Source: Iodobacter fluviatilis
Lineage (GTDB): Bacteria > Pseudomonadota > Gammaproteobacteria > Burkholderiales > Chitinibacteraceae
Direction of reading: 5' to 3'
Length of the DNA stretch: 64,000 bases
Assembly: GCF_900451195.1 (NCBI RefSeq)
Contig: NZ_UGHR01000001.1
Coordinates: forward strand, 1,426,001 to 1,490,000
Below the pieces are notes generated by a model. That model did no database searches and was not told the DNA's origin. It saw nothing but the letters and a program-made list of their open reading frames with translations. Shown here in pieces: positions 43,205 through 53,105 of the stretch. Position numbers and translations under genes: made by a program. How positions within the stretch are numbered: position 1 is the stretch's first letter; every line of letters starts with the position of its first letter.

Positions 43205-43535
43205 CGCGCTAACCAAATTGTTTTTTTATTAGCAAACAGCGAAAAAGCATAATAGCCACGCTCTTTGCATAGGGCTTTTTAAAGTCCCCTTGAAACACGC
43301 TGGAGCGAGGAACAAGCGGGGCGGGGTTTCGGCTAGGGAGCGAGGAACGAGCCAATCCCGCCTGCCGCCGACTCGATTGGACCGCAGCGCAGGGGCTTTC
43401 GTGTTTCGTGGGGTCGCCTTCTTTGGCTTCGTTTCTTGGCGAAGCAAGAAAGGAAGGCCCCGCGGTGGCTAACCGCACCAAAATTAAGGTGCCGAAGGCA
43501 CTAAAAAGGTCTTTTTGACTTTGTTTAGGGCACAT
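43205..43535 (+). repeat. Dispersed about 300-bp repeat, copy B (inside the sugar operon)
   Basis: Same blocks as copy A (CCCCTTGAAACACGCTGGAG, GTGCCGAAGGCACTAAAAAG, hairpin TTTCTTGGCGAAGCAAGAAA). It fills the gap between frcA and the mutarotase gene, opposite in orientation to transcription. Confidence 0.9.
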
Positions 43536-43580
43536 GAGCTGCAACCGGTCTTTTCTCTCGTTTTTCATCTCCACACTGAC

Positions 43581-44378
43581 CTAATTCGCCAGCCACTCCG
43601 CCGGTATATCTTCGGGCTTCATGGCCCCCGTCATGACCGCTACGGCGTCGCTCATGGTGATGGCTTTGGGGTTGAGGATGGCGGCGCGGCGGCCTAAACG
43701 GGCGACGTGGATGCGGTCGGCTATTTCAAAAACATGGGGCATATTGTGGCTGATTAGCACCACCGGCAGGCCACGGTCGCGCACATTGCGGATCAGCTCC
43801 AGCACCATATTGCCTTCTTTTACACCCAGTGCTGCGGTGGGCTCGTCCATGATCACTACATGGCGGGCAAAGGCGGCGGCGCGGGCGACGGCAACGCCTT
43901 GGCGCTGGCCGCCAGATAGTGTTTCTACTGCTTGCGTCATTGAGCGGATGCCGATTTTTAGCGCCTGCATATAGGCAATGCTGTCGTTCAGCATGCGTTT
44001 TTTATCCAGAAAACCAAGACGGCCCAGAATGCCGGACCGACGGATTTCCCGGCCCATAAATAAGTTTTCGGCAATGGTCATGGCGGGGGCTACCGCTAAA
44101 TCTTGGTAAACGGTTTCGATGCCAGCACGGCGCGCTTCGATCGGGCTTTTAAAGTATACGCTTTGGCCATCGAGCAAAATTTCGCCGCTATCTGGTGTGC
44201 TTGCTCCGGATAAAGCTTTGATTAAGGAAGATTTACCCGCGCCATTGTCGCCAATCACGGCCAGAATTTCCCCGGCACGCAGCTCAAAATCAGCACCATC
44301 CAAGGCGACGACTTGTCCATAGTGTTTGACTAAGCCTTTGGCTTCGATGACGAGACGGTGTACTGAGGGCTGGCTCAT
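43581..44378 (-). CDS. frcA: Fructose-type ABC transporter ATP-binding protein
   Basis: 265 residues: a single ABC cassette, not the duplicated form of RbsA. Walker A GDNGAGKSS, signature LSGGQRQGVA, Walker B VVIMDEPTAALG and H-loop LISHNM are present. This single-domain layout and the C-terminal AVMTGAMKPEDIP match rhizobial FrcA. It starts within the frcC stop (TAATG). Confidence 0.9.
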   Translation of the reverse strand: MSQPSVHRLVIEAKGLVKHYGQVVALDGADFELRAGEILAVIGDNGAGKSSLIKALSGASTPDSGEILLDGQSVYFKSPIEARRAGIETVYQDLAVAPAMTIAENLFMGREIRRSGILGRLGFLDKKRMLNDSIAYMQALKIGIRSMTQAVETLSGGQRQGVAVARAAAFARHVVIMDEPTAALGVKEGNMVLELIRNVRDRGLPVVLISHNMPHVFEIADRIHVARLGRRAAILNPKAITMSDAVAVMTGAMKPEDIPAEWLAN

Positions 44379-45337
44379 TAGCGGCCTCCTTTGCGGGACA
44401 GTTGATCGGTGGCCACAGCCAAAATAACCAAAATGCCTGTGATTAAAATTTGGTAAACCGACGATACGCCCATCAGCGTGAGGCCATTACGGAACACGCC
44501 GACGATCATTGCACCAACTAAGGAGCCAATAATCACGCCGCGCCCACCAAATAAGCTGGTGCCACCCAGTACAACAGCAGTAATTGCATCTAGGTTTTCT
44601 GTTTGCCCTGCATTCGGGTCGCCCACTCCGGTGCGTGCCACTGATAAGAGCGATGCCACGCCGTAGCACAGCCCGGCCAGCACATACACCATCAGGATAA
44701 CGCGGTGGGTGGCGATGCCGGTAAGGCGGGTGGCTTCCGGATTATTGCCCACGGCATAAATATGGCGGCCCTGCGCGGTTTCCCTTAGCCAGATCCAGCT
44801 CAGCGCATAGCAGGCCAGCATCAGCACGGTGCCATAGGCGACCTGGGTTTGACCTATGCCAAAGGTGTTGCCAAAAAAGGTCATTGCGGCGGGCAAATCG
44901 GTAATGGTTTGCGAGCCTGAATAGAGCTGGGTAATGGCAAACGCAATATTCATCGTGCCTAGGGTCACAATAAAAGGGGGCAATTTAATCCGCGTGACCA
45001 GTAGGCCGTTGAGCAGGCCAAAGCCTGCAGTTACGGCAAGGCCAGCAGAAATGGCAACGATGGGATGCAAGCCATAATCATTGGCTACTTTGGTCATCAC
45101 CACGCCGCCGAGTGCCATTACCATGCCGCAGGACAGATCAATACCGGCTGTTAAAATAATCAGTGTCTGGCCAATTGCAATCAGCCCCACCACCATAATC
45201 TGCTGCAAAATCAGCGAGAAATTCGCGCCAGTTAAAAATTGCTCGCTTTGAAATGAAAAAAAACCGCAGGCCAGCAGCAGGGCCAGAAATGGCCCCAAAG
45301 TACCGATAGACGGGATGTGATCTTTCCAGCTCTGCAT
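44378..45337 (-). CDS. frcC: Fructose-type ABC transporter permease
   Basis: 319 residues with about nine to ten TM helices and the BPD_transp_2 pattern: LTAGIDLSCGMVMALGGVV, TLGTMNIAFAITQLYSG, and AVVLGGTSLFGGRGVIIGSLVGA. It forms the membrane channel of the carbohydrate importer with FrcA. It follows frcB by 74 bp. Confidence 0.92.
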   Translation of the reverse strand: MQSWKDHIPSIGTLGPFLALLLACGFFSFQSEQFLTGANFSLILQQIMVVGLIAIGQTLIILTAGIDLSCGMVMALGGVVMTKVANDYGLHPIVAISAGLAVTAGFGLLNGLLVTRIKLPPFIVTLGTMNIAFAITQLYSGSQTITDLPAAMTFFGNTFGIGQTQVAYGTVLMLACYALSWIWLRETAQGRHIYAVGNNPEATRLTGIATHRVILMVYVLAGLCYGVASLLSVARTGVGDPNAGQTENLDAITAVVLGGTSLFGGRGVIIGSLVGAMIVGVFRNGLTLMGVSSVYQILITGILVILAVATDQLSRKGGR

Positions 45338-45411
45338 AGATAACCTCTGTGTGTTTGAAGATGTTGCAGGTATGCCGATGGTTGTGGATCGGCACGCCTG
45401 CAGATGGCTAT

Positions 45412-46401
45412 TTACTTATTGCCCCAGCACATATCCATACCCGCTTTACTGTCTTTACTGTCCACGCCTGCAACCGCTTTATTGGCGATCAGGGTGACAC
45501 CGGTGTCGGTGTAGCCCGATGGTTTTTTGCCTGTTTTGGCATATTCAACGCCAGCGGCTACGCCCATTGCGGCCATTTTTAGCGGGTATTGCTGCGAGGT
45601 GGCGGCAAACTTGCCGCTTTTAAGGTCTTTAATCCCCTGACATCCGCCATCCACGGAAACAATCAGCACATTTTTTTCTTTACCGGCTTTTTTAAGTGCA
45701 TTAAATGCACCTGCCGCTGCGGGCTCGTTAATGGTGTAGACCAGATTGATGTCCGGATTTTTTTGCAGGCAGTTTTCCATGGCGGTCTGGCCCTTGGCCT
45801 GATCGCCAAAGCTGTCGGCCATACACACTACATTGGCGGGTTTGGCTAATTCATTATTTTTTGCGTCAAAGGATTGCAGGCCAAAGCCTTGTAAAAATCC
45901 ATTGTGGCGTTGCGCGCCAACAGGGTGGCCGGGGAATAAATCCAGCGTGGCAATTTTGGCCGGCTTGCCTGCAAAGGTGGCCTTTGCATATTCGCCGATC
46001 AGCACGCCCGCTTTAAAGTTATCGGTGGCAAACAGCGCATCGGTGGCATCTGCCGGATCGGTCGGGCTATCCAGCGCAATGATCAGCACACCTTTTTCTC
46101 GGGCTTTTTTAATCGTGGGCACAATCGCTTTGGAATCGCTCGGGGTGATCAGAATGGTTTTGGCCCCAGCCGCAATCATGTTTTCAATCGCAGTCACCTG
46201 GCCTGCGTTATCGCCATCGGCCTTGCCCGCAGCAGACAATAGCTTGGCGCCTTTGGCTTTGGCCTCGGCGGCAGCGCCTTCTTTCATTTTGACAAAGAAG
46301 GGGTTGGTCTCCGTTTTGGTAATCAGGCCAATGACGGGCTCGCTGGCAAAAACGGGGGCAGCGATAAAGGCAAGGGCGATACAGATACGGGTTTGCAGCA
46401 T
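45412..46401 (-). CDS. frcB: Periplasmic fructose-type sugar-binding protein
   Basis: 329 residues from the ATG at 46401 (GGAG 9 bp upstream); the extended frame to 46452 adds a polar stretch before the signal peptide. Signal peptide MLQTRICIALAFIAAPVFA. Type I periplasmic-binding fold: IGLITKTETNPFFVKMKEGA, PSDSKAIVPTIKKARE, ALDSPTDPADATDALFATDN. The pattern resembles Sinorhizobium FrcB, which binds fructose, ribose and mannose. First gene of the operon. Confidence 0.92.
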   Translation of the reverse strand: MLQTRICIALAFIAAPVFASEPVIGLITKTETNPFFVKMKEGAAAEAKAKGAKLLSAAGKADGDNAGQVTAIENMIAAGAKTILITPSDSKAIVPTIKKAREKGVLIIALDSPTDPADATDALFATDNFKAGVLIGEYAKATFAGKPAKIATLDLFPGHPVGAQRHNGFLQGFGLQSFDAKNNELAKPANVVCMADSFGDQAKGQTAMENCLQKNPDINLVYTINEPAAAGAFNALKKAGKEKNVLIVSVDGGCQGIKDLKSGKFAATSQQYPLKMAAMGVAAGVEYAKTGKKPSGYTDTGVTLIANKAVAGVDSKDSKAGMDMCWGNK

Positions 46402-46880
46402 TTCTCTTCTCCAAAGAACAGGCAATCTGGCCTGATGGCTTACAACTTTCAAGGGGAGATTCTTAATAAATCACTCAGCTTGATTTAATCGATACTAGAC
46501 TTGCTTTTTTAATAAATCAATAGGGTTTACTTATAGGAAATCCCTTATTAAACAGTTGTTTAATGTCTTTTTATTTGCGGGTAAGGCGCAGTGAAAGGCT
46601 TGTAACCTAAGCAGGTCAACAGGAAGGGGGGGCAAAAATGAGCGGGCATCGGGCTTGTTTTTTATATGCCCGGCCGACAGACGGTATATCTGATCATCCA
46701 GTTGATAAAACGTGTGGTATCCGTGTTTGAAGGCCAAAGGCAGAGATAAGCGGCATTGGTTGTTAATCGGGGCAAAAGATAAATCATCATTTGCTGATTG
46801 ATTCGATCGAAAAGCAAACAGGCTGGCGGCTATAATGTATTGCTTATAGATAAGCAGATCAGATGGTTTAAGGTTTAGGT
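46402..46880. other. Divergent intergenic region of the fructose operon
   Basis: 479 bp between frcB and a plus-strand gene. AT-rich near frcB and likely to hold the operon promoter. An inverted repeat TTGATTTA (46480-46487)/TAAATCAA (46513-46520) may be a regulator site. No gene supported. Confidence 0.45.
46480..46520. promoter_or_regulatory. Candidate operator upstream of frcB
   Basis: TTGATTTA and TAAATCAA are perfect complements separated by 25 bp, about 80 bp upstream of the frcB start. AT-rich inverted repeats are typical ROK (NagC/Mlc) sites, so the ROK regulator is a candidate binder. Speculative. Confidence 0.3.
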
Positions 46881-47342
46881 ATGAAAATTTTATTATTGGC
46901 TTCCTTACTCGCTATGCCCGCTTTTGCCGCCAAGGTTTATCAGTGGCGCGATGCGGATGGCAGGGTGTTTTATTCGGATCAGCCTGCGCCCGGCCAGAAC
47001 GCTAGGGAAAGAAATATCCGTGTACCAAGTAATACGGCAAGCCCGTCACAAGATCAGCCCGTGATGGTGCTGTATGTTTCGCCCGAATGCGGCCAGCCCT
47101 GCAGCGATGCGGTAGAGATGCTCGACAGCCGCAAAATTAATTACGAGTTAAAAAACCCCAGCCGTTCAGAGCCACAAATGATCGAGTTTATTAATTTGGT
47201 GGGCAGCCTTTCGGTGCGAACCCCGGTACTGGTGATGGGCAAAAAAGTGCTGAGCCCATGGGATAAGCTGATCTGGAGCGCAACGCTTAATAAGGCGGGC
47301 TATCCTGCGCAAGAAAAGAAAAACGCTTCGCAAGCAAAATGA
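46881..47342 (+). CDS. DUF4124 protein with a glutaredoxin-like domain
   Basis: 153 residues. Signal peptide (about 1-16), then the DUF4124 motif KVYQWRDADGRVFYSDQPAP, then a glutaredoxin/thioredoxin-like domain (about 60-140) with VLYVSPECGQPCSDA, i.e. C-x3-C instead of the usual C-x2-C, and the cis-Pro region RTPVLV. Probably a periplasmic thiol-redox or metal-handling protein. Confidence 0.8.
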   Translation: MKILLLASLLAMPAFAAKVYQWRDADGRVFYSDQPAPGQNARERNIRVPSNTASPSQDQPVMVLYVSPECGQPCSDAVEMLDSRKINYELKNPSRSEPQMIEFINLVGSLSVRTPVLVMGKKVLSPWDKLIWSATLNKAGYPAQEKKNASQAK

Positions 47343-47538
47343 TTTTGGTCGCTCTCTGTATTGCACCCAGCTCGGCAGGTTTACGCGGCTGGCCCTATGA
47401 TATTGCATGCCCGGCCCGATCTTTGGAAGCGCACAATCTGTGGGGCTTAAGCCCGGGATTGTTTCTAAGAGACTTCTGGGAACAGGTCAGCAGAAAGCAA
47501 TAATTGATTATTCATCAAAGGCAAAGGAGAGCAATACC

Positions 47539-47982
47539 ATGACAGGCACTGTTCATCTCCACCAGGTGCTGAAAGCACCGGCAGAGCGCATTTACCGGGC
47601 ATTTATTACGCCAGCAGCCATGGCCAAATGGATTCCTCCTTATGGTTTTACCTGCACGGTTCACCATATGGAGCCGAGGGTGGGCGGGACATTTAAAATG
47701 TCGTTTACTAACTTTGCAACGCAACATAGCATGGCTTTTGGCGGCGAATACTTGGAATTGGTCACCAACGAGCGGCTGCGATACACCGATCAGTTTGATG
47801 ATCCAAATTTACCTGGCGTGATGCAGGTTACTGTTGCACTTAAATCCGTTTCCTGTGGCACTGATTTAAGCGTTGTACAGGAAGGCATTCCGGATGTGAT
47901 CCCCTTAGAAATGTGCTACCTCGGCTGGCAAGAGTCGCTCGCTCAGCTGGCAAGGCTGGTGGAAGCCGATAGTCCCCAGTAG
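47539..47982 (+). CDS. SRPBCC/AHSA1-family protein
   Basis: 147 residues from the ATG at 47539, which has AAGGAGA 9 bp upstream; the longer frame is not supported. Typical AHSA1 start VLKAPAERIYRAFITPAAMAKW, RVGGTFKMSF and the C-terminal GWQESLAQLARLVE helix. These START-fold proteins bind hydrophobic ligands or act as stress proteins; the role is not predictable. Confidence 0.85.
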   Translation: MTGTVHLHQVLKAPAERIYRAFITPAAMAKWIPPYGFTCTVHHMEPRVGGTFKMSFTNFATQHSMAFGGEYLELVTNERLRYTDQFDDPNLPGVMQVTVALKSVSCGTDLSVVQEGIPDVIPLEMCYLGWQESLAQLARLVEADSPQ

Positions 47983-48383
47983 CCCCGGCAGCTACCCAAT
48001 ACAAAATGTCTCGTGCCTGCTGAAATACGGGTGCTTATTCCGTGTTATCCCCTTGGATTTTCCCTGCGTTTAATAATTTCACTTTACGCTTGGCTGCGGT
48101 ACAAGGGACTTGGGGCTGCTTGGGAAGTGGCTGTCTGTGGATTGCCATCTTCTTCAATTGCATTTTTATACGTCATGACTTTTCAGGATTGTTCATTCAC
48201 ATATTTCTTTGGGCGGAATATTGAGTCAGTACACTTTTCTATTGGCATGCATACCATTTGAGATGTACTAAAGTGATTTAATTGCTGATCAGAATTGATC
48301 AGGTTGTTGATTATCTGTGGGCTGGTTTTCTTTTTACAAACAGATAAAGCGATTGATCCGGCCCTTCAAAAAGAGAGAGCGAA
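47983..48383. other. Intergenic region before second chemoreceptor
   Basis: 401 bp. I see no gene of good quality; frames of 60-82 codons on the plus strand overlap one another and lack clear start signals. Probably promoter for the MCP gene. Confidence 0.4.
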
Positions 48384-50012
48384 ATGGGTTTGCTGATGAA
48401 TTACCGGGTGAGAACCCGTTTGTTGCTGCTCTGTGTTTTTGCCTTATGCGGCATGGTGTTTTTAAGTCTCGCCAATATGAAGGCGCTGCGGGACACCATG
48501 TTGCAAGACCGGATGGATAAAGTGAAAGGCCAGACCGAAACGGCTGCCGGGGTGATTGAGCGCTTTCATGCTTTAAGCCAGAAAGGTCAGATGAGCAGTG
48601 CCGATGCTCAGCAGGCGGCGATTAGCACTTTACGGGATGTGCGCTATTCCAAAACTGAATATTTCTTTATCTTTGATACAAATTACATTGTTCGCCTGCT
48701 ACCAACCAAGATCGAGTTTGAGGGGCAGCAAAAGGGCGATTTAAAAGATGCCAATGGCAAGCTTATTTATGTAGAGCTGGCTAAGGCGGCGCAGCAGGGT
48801 GGGGGCTTTGTTGATTATTTCTTTCCAAAGAAAGGCTCGGATAAGGCTGAGCCAAAGATTTCTTATGCGGTTCTGATTCCCGATTGGAACTGGGTGGTGG
48901 GCACGGGGATTTATGTTGATGATGTGGATGCTGAGTTTAAAAAGAACTTGCTGTATGGCTTAGCAAAACTATTGCTGCTGGCGGTGCTGGTAGCGGTGGT
49001 GGCTTGGATGATTGCGCAAAGTATATTGCACCAGCTGGGTGGCGAGCCGCAGGAAGGGATTGCCGTGATGAGACGGGTGGCCGATGGCGATTTACAAATT
49101 AATGTAGCGTCAGCTCAGGAGGGCAGCATGCTGGCTTCTCTTGGGGAAATGGTCATTGGCTTAAATAGGGTGATGCGCAATGTGCGCACAGATGCTGATT
49201 TGCTGAATGAGAGGGCCGCGCAGATTGCGGGCTCCAGCAGAGAGATTTCGATTGCCGCTACCCGCCAGTCTGATGCCACAACCAATATGGCAGCGGCAAT
49301 GGAAGAGCTTACCGTGAGTATTAATCATATTTCTGAGGGGTCGGGCGTGGCCGAGCAGGCATCGCGGCAAGCCACTGAGCTGGCTAAAAATGGTGTCACT
49401 CAAGTGGCGGAAGTAACCACCACCATGGAGCTGATCGCGGGTAATGTCAGTGAAGCTACCACACAGATCCGCCAGCTAGATGCGAAAGCACGTGAGATTT
49501 CTGGCGTGGCTTCTGAAATCAAAGATATTGCAGATCAAACCAATTTACTTGCGCTTAATGCTGCCATTGAAGCGGCCAGAGCGGGTGAACAGGGCCGTGG
49601 TTTTGCGGTGGTCGCCGATGAAGTCAGAAAACTGGCAGAGAGAACCTCGCTGGCTACCGTTAATATTGCTTCGATGCTAACCGCGATTCAGGGCGAGACC
49701 GTTAGCGTGGTAAATGCCATGAGCGCCGCTATTCCTCAGGTTGAGCGGGGCGTGCAATTGTCTCGGCATGTGGCCGAGTCTTTAAACAGTATTCATTCAG
49801 GTGCGGAATCCAGCCTTCACAGCCTGCAAGATATGGCTACGGCGATTCGCGAGCAAGGCCAAGCCAGCAATAGTATTGCTTCAAGGGTGGAAGATATATC
49901 GCAAATGGTGGAGGAAACCAGTACCTCTATTCAGCATGCTGCAGAGAATGCATCGCAAGTTGAGCAGATTGCCAATCAGCTAAATCAGGGCGTGAGCCAT
50001 TTTAAAGTTTAG
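48384..50012 (+). CDS. Methyl-accepting chemotaxis protein with single-Cache sensor
   Basis: 542 residues. TM1 (about 12-32), a periplasmic sCache_2 sensor (about 35-185: [53 protein letters not shown]), TM2 (about 190-210), HAMP, and a signalling domain with tip [20 protein letters not shown]. sCache_2 receptors often sense short organic acids. Its sensor is unrelated to that of the MCP at 7737. Ends HFKV, without an NWETF-like CheR tether. Confidence 0.93.
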   Translation: MGLLMNYRVRTRLLLLCVFALCGMVFLSLANMKALRDTMLQDRMDKVKGQTETAAGVIERFHALSQKGQMSSADAQQAAISTLRDVRYSKTEYFFIFDTNYIVRLLPTKIEFEGQQKGDLKDANGKLIYVELAKAAQQGGGFVDYFFPKKGSDKAEPKISYAVLIPDWNWVVGTGIYVDDVDAEFKKNLLYGLAKLLLLAVLVAVVAWMIAQSILHQLGGEPQEGIAVMRRVADGDLQINVASAQEGSMLASLGEMVIGLNRVMRNVRTDADLLNERAAQIAGSSREISIAATRQSDATTNMAAAMEELTVSINHISEGSGVAEQASRQATELAKNGVTQVAEVTTTMELIAGNVSEATTQIRQLDAKAREISGVASEIKDIADQTNLLALNAAIEAARAGEQGRGFAVVADEVRKLAERTSLATVNIASMLTAIQGETVSVVNAMSAAIPQVERGVQLSRHVAESLNSIHSGAESSLHSLQDMATAIREQGQASNSIASRVEDISQMVEETSTSIQHAAENASQVEQIANQLNQGVSHFKV

Positions 50013-50256
50013 CGTGGCAGAAGCGAAAGACCTGCCATGCTGAGCAAAGGCAAAAAGTAATTCCAAAACCATGTATGGGTGCCTTGCATGGAATTTGCGC
50101 GATGCTTTGTTTTGGCTGGGCTTGAGCTGTCATTTTAATGGATGAAGTTTGTTTTAAGTCATGGCAGAGGCTTAAAAGTGAACACCTAGAAAATTTATAT
50201 TGGATGACATACGCCTATGCCAATATAATCGCATCTTTCAGCTTACTTATCGGTTC

Positions 50257-50643
50257 ATGACAGCACGACGTTATCAGCTCAGCATCTATTTTGCCTTTCT
50301 GGCGATCATGCTGCACGTCCTGATGCCCTTGCTGCATGCAACGATGCCGCAGTCTGCCCTGCGCAGTAGTGTATTTTGCGGCACGCTTACACCGATTGTG
50401 GAATATCAGCTCAGCCAGCTGCCTGGTAGTAAATCCGAATCTGTTTTAGCGAAAGCCGCACCTGCTTGTGTGCTCTGCGCCCATGCGGATCAAAGCCAAG
50501 CACCTGCTGTTGATGTGTTTGCACCCATGCTGGCGGTGGCGATGTTGCCGCATACTTTTGGCATGCCCGCGCCGCCTGTGCTGCGTTTGCACCGTAATTT
50601 CTCATCGCCTCCCCCCAGTCACGCCCCGCCTGTTTTCTCTTAA
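50257..50643 (+). CDS. DUF2946-family protein
   Basis: 128 residues from the ATG at 50257. N-terminal hydrophobic helix (RYQLSIYFAFLAIMLHVLMPL) then a C-x2-C motif (ACVLCAHAD) and a Pro-rich tail, the DUF2946 pattern. Members are frequently next to copper-handling genes, and this one precedes mbnP/mbnH by 0.4 kb. It may be a membrane-anchored metal-binding accessory. Confidence 0.7.
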   Translation: MTARRYQLSIYFAFLAIMLHVLMPLLHATMPQSALRSSVFCGTLTPIVEYQLSQLPGSKSESVLAKAAPACVLCAHADQSQAPAVDVFAPMLAVAMLPHTFGMPAPPVLRLHRNFSSPPPSHAPPVFS

Positions 50644-51021
50644 CAGATCCTTGAATGCGTAGGTTTGTAGACTCAGAGCTAAACACAATGCCCTGCAAGG
50701 CTTCAGCTAAGTGCTGAGAGCGCTAAACCTTGGGCCACGGAGTTAAACGAGGACACAGAGCACACAGAGAAAACCACTTAATCTATCTTTGTGTAACTCT
50801 GTGCTCTTTGTGTTTTCTGTAGTTCAAGGTGTTGCGCGCTCTCAAGGCAAATTGAAGCATCTTATTTATCAGGAATAAAGCATGTGTGCTTTGCGAGCTT
50901 GCAGCTTGCTGTGTTTACAGAAATCAGTTGCCTAAACACTCACGCGTTTTCATGGATCTGTTCAGCCTTTGTCAGCACCCGGTATAGCCGGTGTGCTCCT
51001 TTATGCTGTTTGGAGAAAACC
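50644..51021. other. Intergenic region upstream of mbnP
   Basis: 378 bp. Contains a repeat-like stretch (50749-50830) with inverted parts GGACACAGAGCACACAGAG and CTCTGTGCTCTTTGTGTTTT, similar in kind to a short stretch near 41420-41450. The mbnP promoter probably lies after it. Confidence 0.5.
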
Positions 51022-51966
51022 ATGCGTTTATATGCAATTCTTGCTGCACTTATTTTGTCTGCCTGCAATTCCAGTAGTGATACTGAAACCACTCCCGTTC
51101 CCGTTGCGCCTTTGCCTGATCAGGCCGTTTCGGTGCAATTTGCGCTGAAAGCAGGCGCGCAGGCGGTGGAGTGTAATACCACACTGCCAGGTTTAGGTTT
51201 GGCGGCAACACCCGCTAAATTGCGCGATGCGCGGTTGTATGTGCACGATATCAAGCTGATTAATGCGCTGGGCAAGGAAGTGCCTTTGGCGCTGACGCAA
51301 AATAATAATCAATATTTGAATGTGGCCTTGCTGGATTTTGAAAATAAAACCGGTCAGTGTGCGGGTGGCTCTGCAGAGTTAAATCGCCAGGTCAGCGGCA
51401 TCGCGCCCGGTGGCCAGTATATTGGTCTGAGCTTTAAAGTGGGCGTGCCCGATACGGCTAAAGATGCAGCGGGTAAAGACGTGGTGCTGAATCACTCTGA
51501 CACCATGGCCGTGCCTGCGCCGTTGGATAATATGGCACTGGGCTGGAGCTGGCAGGCGGGCCGCCGCTTTGTACAGCTGGAGTTAAATCCTGATGTGCCC
51601 GCGGTGGGCGGCAAGGCAGTGAACTGGTATTTCCATTTAGGCGCCACCGGCTGCAAGGCCGATGCGGTGAATGCCAATAGCTTTAGCTGCAGCAATCCAA
51701 ATCTTGTGCCGGTGCGCTTAAGCAGCTTTGATGTGGCTAAGCAGCAGGTGGTGCTGGATCTTGCGGCGCTCTTGCAAGGCGTGGATATCAGCAAGGATGC
51801 GGGCGGCTCTAATGGTTGCATGAGCGGGCCGACTGATCCTGAATGCGGGCAAATCTTCGCTAATCTGGATTTAAACCTGAATGAATCTGCGGCAGGTAAA
51901 AAAGACGCGGGCCTGCCTAAGGGCGATGGCAGTTTTTCTAAAGTCTTTAAGGCCGCTTTGAAATGA
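51022..51966 (+). CDS. mbnP: MbnP-family copper-binding lipoprotein
   Basis: 314 residues from the ATG at 51022 (GGAG 7 bp upstream). Lipoprotein signal with LSAC (Cys about 15). Mature domain carries the paired Cys of the four-Cys metallo-mystery family (VECNTTLPG, GQCAGG, TGCKADAVNANSFSC, GCMSGPTDPEC) and Trp-rich stretches GWSWQAGRRF and NWYFHLG. In characterised systems the MbnH partner oxidises a Trp of MbnP to kynurenine and creates a copper site. The stop overlaps mbnH by 4 bp. Confidence 0.88.
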   Translation: MRLYAILAALILSACNSSSDTETTPVPVAPLPDQAVSVQFALKAGAQAVECNTTLPGLGLAATPAKLRDARLYVHDIKLINALGKEVPLALTQNNNQYLNVALLDFENKTGQCAGGSAELNRQVSGIAPGGQYIGLSFKVGVPDTAKDAAGKDVVLNHSDTMAVPAPLDNMALGWSWQAGRRFVQLELNPDVPAVGGKAVNWYFHLGATGCKADAVNANSFSCSNPNLVPVRLSSFDVAKQQVVLDLAALLQGVDISKDAGGSNGCMSGPTDPECGQIFANLDLNLNESAAGKKDAGLPKGDGSFSKVFKAALK

Positions 51967-53105
51967 TTAAACGCTGCCTTTTGGCAGCATTAGTGCTCGG
52001 CGGCTGCGTGCAGTCGGGCACTTCTACCTCAGATCCGGTGCGCACAAGTGCAAGCTGGAGCTGGGAGCTGCCGTTTTATTTTCCTGCCCCCAAAGTACCT
52101 GCCGACAATCCCATGAGTGAGGCCAAGTTTCAGCTGGGCCGCAGCTTATTCTATGACGCGCGGCTTTCAGGTAATGGCCAGCAAAGCTGCTCGTCCTGCC
52201 ATGATCAGAGTAAGGCGTTTACGGATGGTAGGGCTGTTTCACTAGGTTCCACCGGTGAGAGCACGCCCAGAAACGCGCAAGGTTTGGCTAATGTAGCCTG
52301 GCATAGCACTTACACTTGGGCCAACCCTGCACTGGCGACGCTGGAGCGGCAAATGGAAGTGCCGCTGTTTGCCGAGCATCCGGTAGAAATGGGCATCACT
52401 GATCAAAACAAGGCCACCATTCTGGCGCGCTTTCAGAGCGACACGGCCCTGGTGCAGCGCTTTGCCGAAGTCTTCCCTGGCGAGCCGATTGGCTTTCCCC
52501 AGATTATTAAAGCGATTGCCACTTTTCAGCGCGGCTTGATTTCTGCTTCGTCTAAATATGATCAGTATTTGCAAGGCAAGGCCACGCTTACATCGGCCGA
52601 GCTGCGCGGTAAAGATTTATTTTTTGGCGAGCAGGCCGAGTGCTTTCATTGCCACGGCAGCTTTAATTTTAATGATCAGGTGAGGCATGCGGGCTCCAAT
52701 ACGGCTGAAACGCTGTTTCATAACACTGGGCTTTATAACATCGATGGCAAAGGTGGCTTTCCCGAGCCTAACCGCGGTTTATTCGAGCTGAGTGGTGTGC
52801 CTGCAGATATGGGCATGTTTCGTGCGCCCAGCTTACGCAATGTGCAGCTTACCGGCCCCTATATGCATGATGGCAGCATCGGCACGCTGGAAGAAGTGCT
52901 GGATTTCTATGCCGCAGGCGGGCGTGAAATCAAAACTGGCCCGAATGCTGGCGATGGCCGCCTTAACCCATTTAAAAGCGATTTGATTGTTCGTATTCAG
53001 CTTAACGAGCAAGACAAAGCCAATATCGTCGCCTTTTTAAAGACACTCACCGATGAAAAATTTATTAATGATCAGCGCTTCGCTGATCCTCGCCGCAGCA
53101 AATAG
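51963..53105 (+). CDS. mbnH: MbnH-family di-haem enzyme
   Basis: 380 residues with a lipoprotein-type signal (LVLGGC, Cys15). Two haem c motifs, CSSCH (76-80) and CFHCH (227-231), and the di-haem peroxidase-like stretches FQLGRSLFYDARLSGNGQQS, FRAPSLRNVQLTGPYMHDGS and EVLDFYAAGG. It modifies the adjacent MbnP protein in the periplasm. Its last 53 bp overlap the next gene. Confidence 0.92.
   Translation: MIKRCLLAALVLGGCVQSGTSTSDPVRTSASWSWELPFYFPAPKVPADNPMSEAKFQLGRSLFYDARLSGNGQQSCSSCHDQSKAFTDGRAVSLGSTGESTPRNAQGLANVAWHSTYTWANPALATLERQMEVPLFAEHPVEMGITDQNKATILARFQSDTALVQRFAEVFPGEPIGFPQIIKAIATFQRGLISASSKYDQYLQGKATLTSAELRGKDLFFGEQAECFHCHGSFNFNDQVRHAGSNTAETLFHNTGLYNIDGKGGFPEPNRGLFELSGVPADMGMFRAPSLRNVQLTGPYMHDGSIGTLEEVLDFYAAGGREIKTGPNAGDGRLNPFKSDLIVRIQLNEQDKANIVAFLKTLTDEKFINDQRFADPRRSK

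Noticed and set aside
43229..43574. 72- to 121-codon frames in repeat copy B
   Set aside because: They lie within the dispersed repeat and are not conserved in the other copies.
48013..48261. 82-codon frame between the SRPBCC and MCP genes
   Set aside because: No Shine-Dalgarno, non-standard or weak start, overlapping alternative frame, and no recognisable domain.
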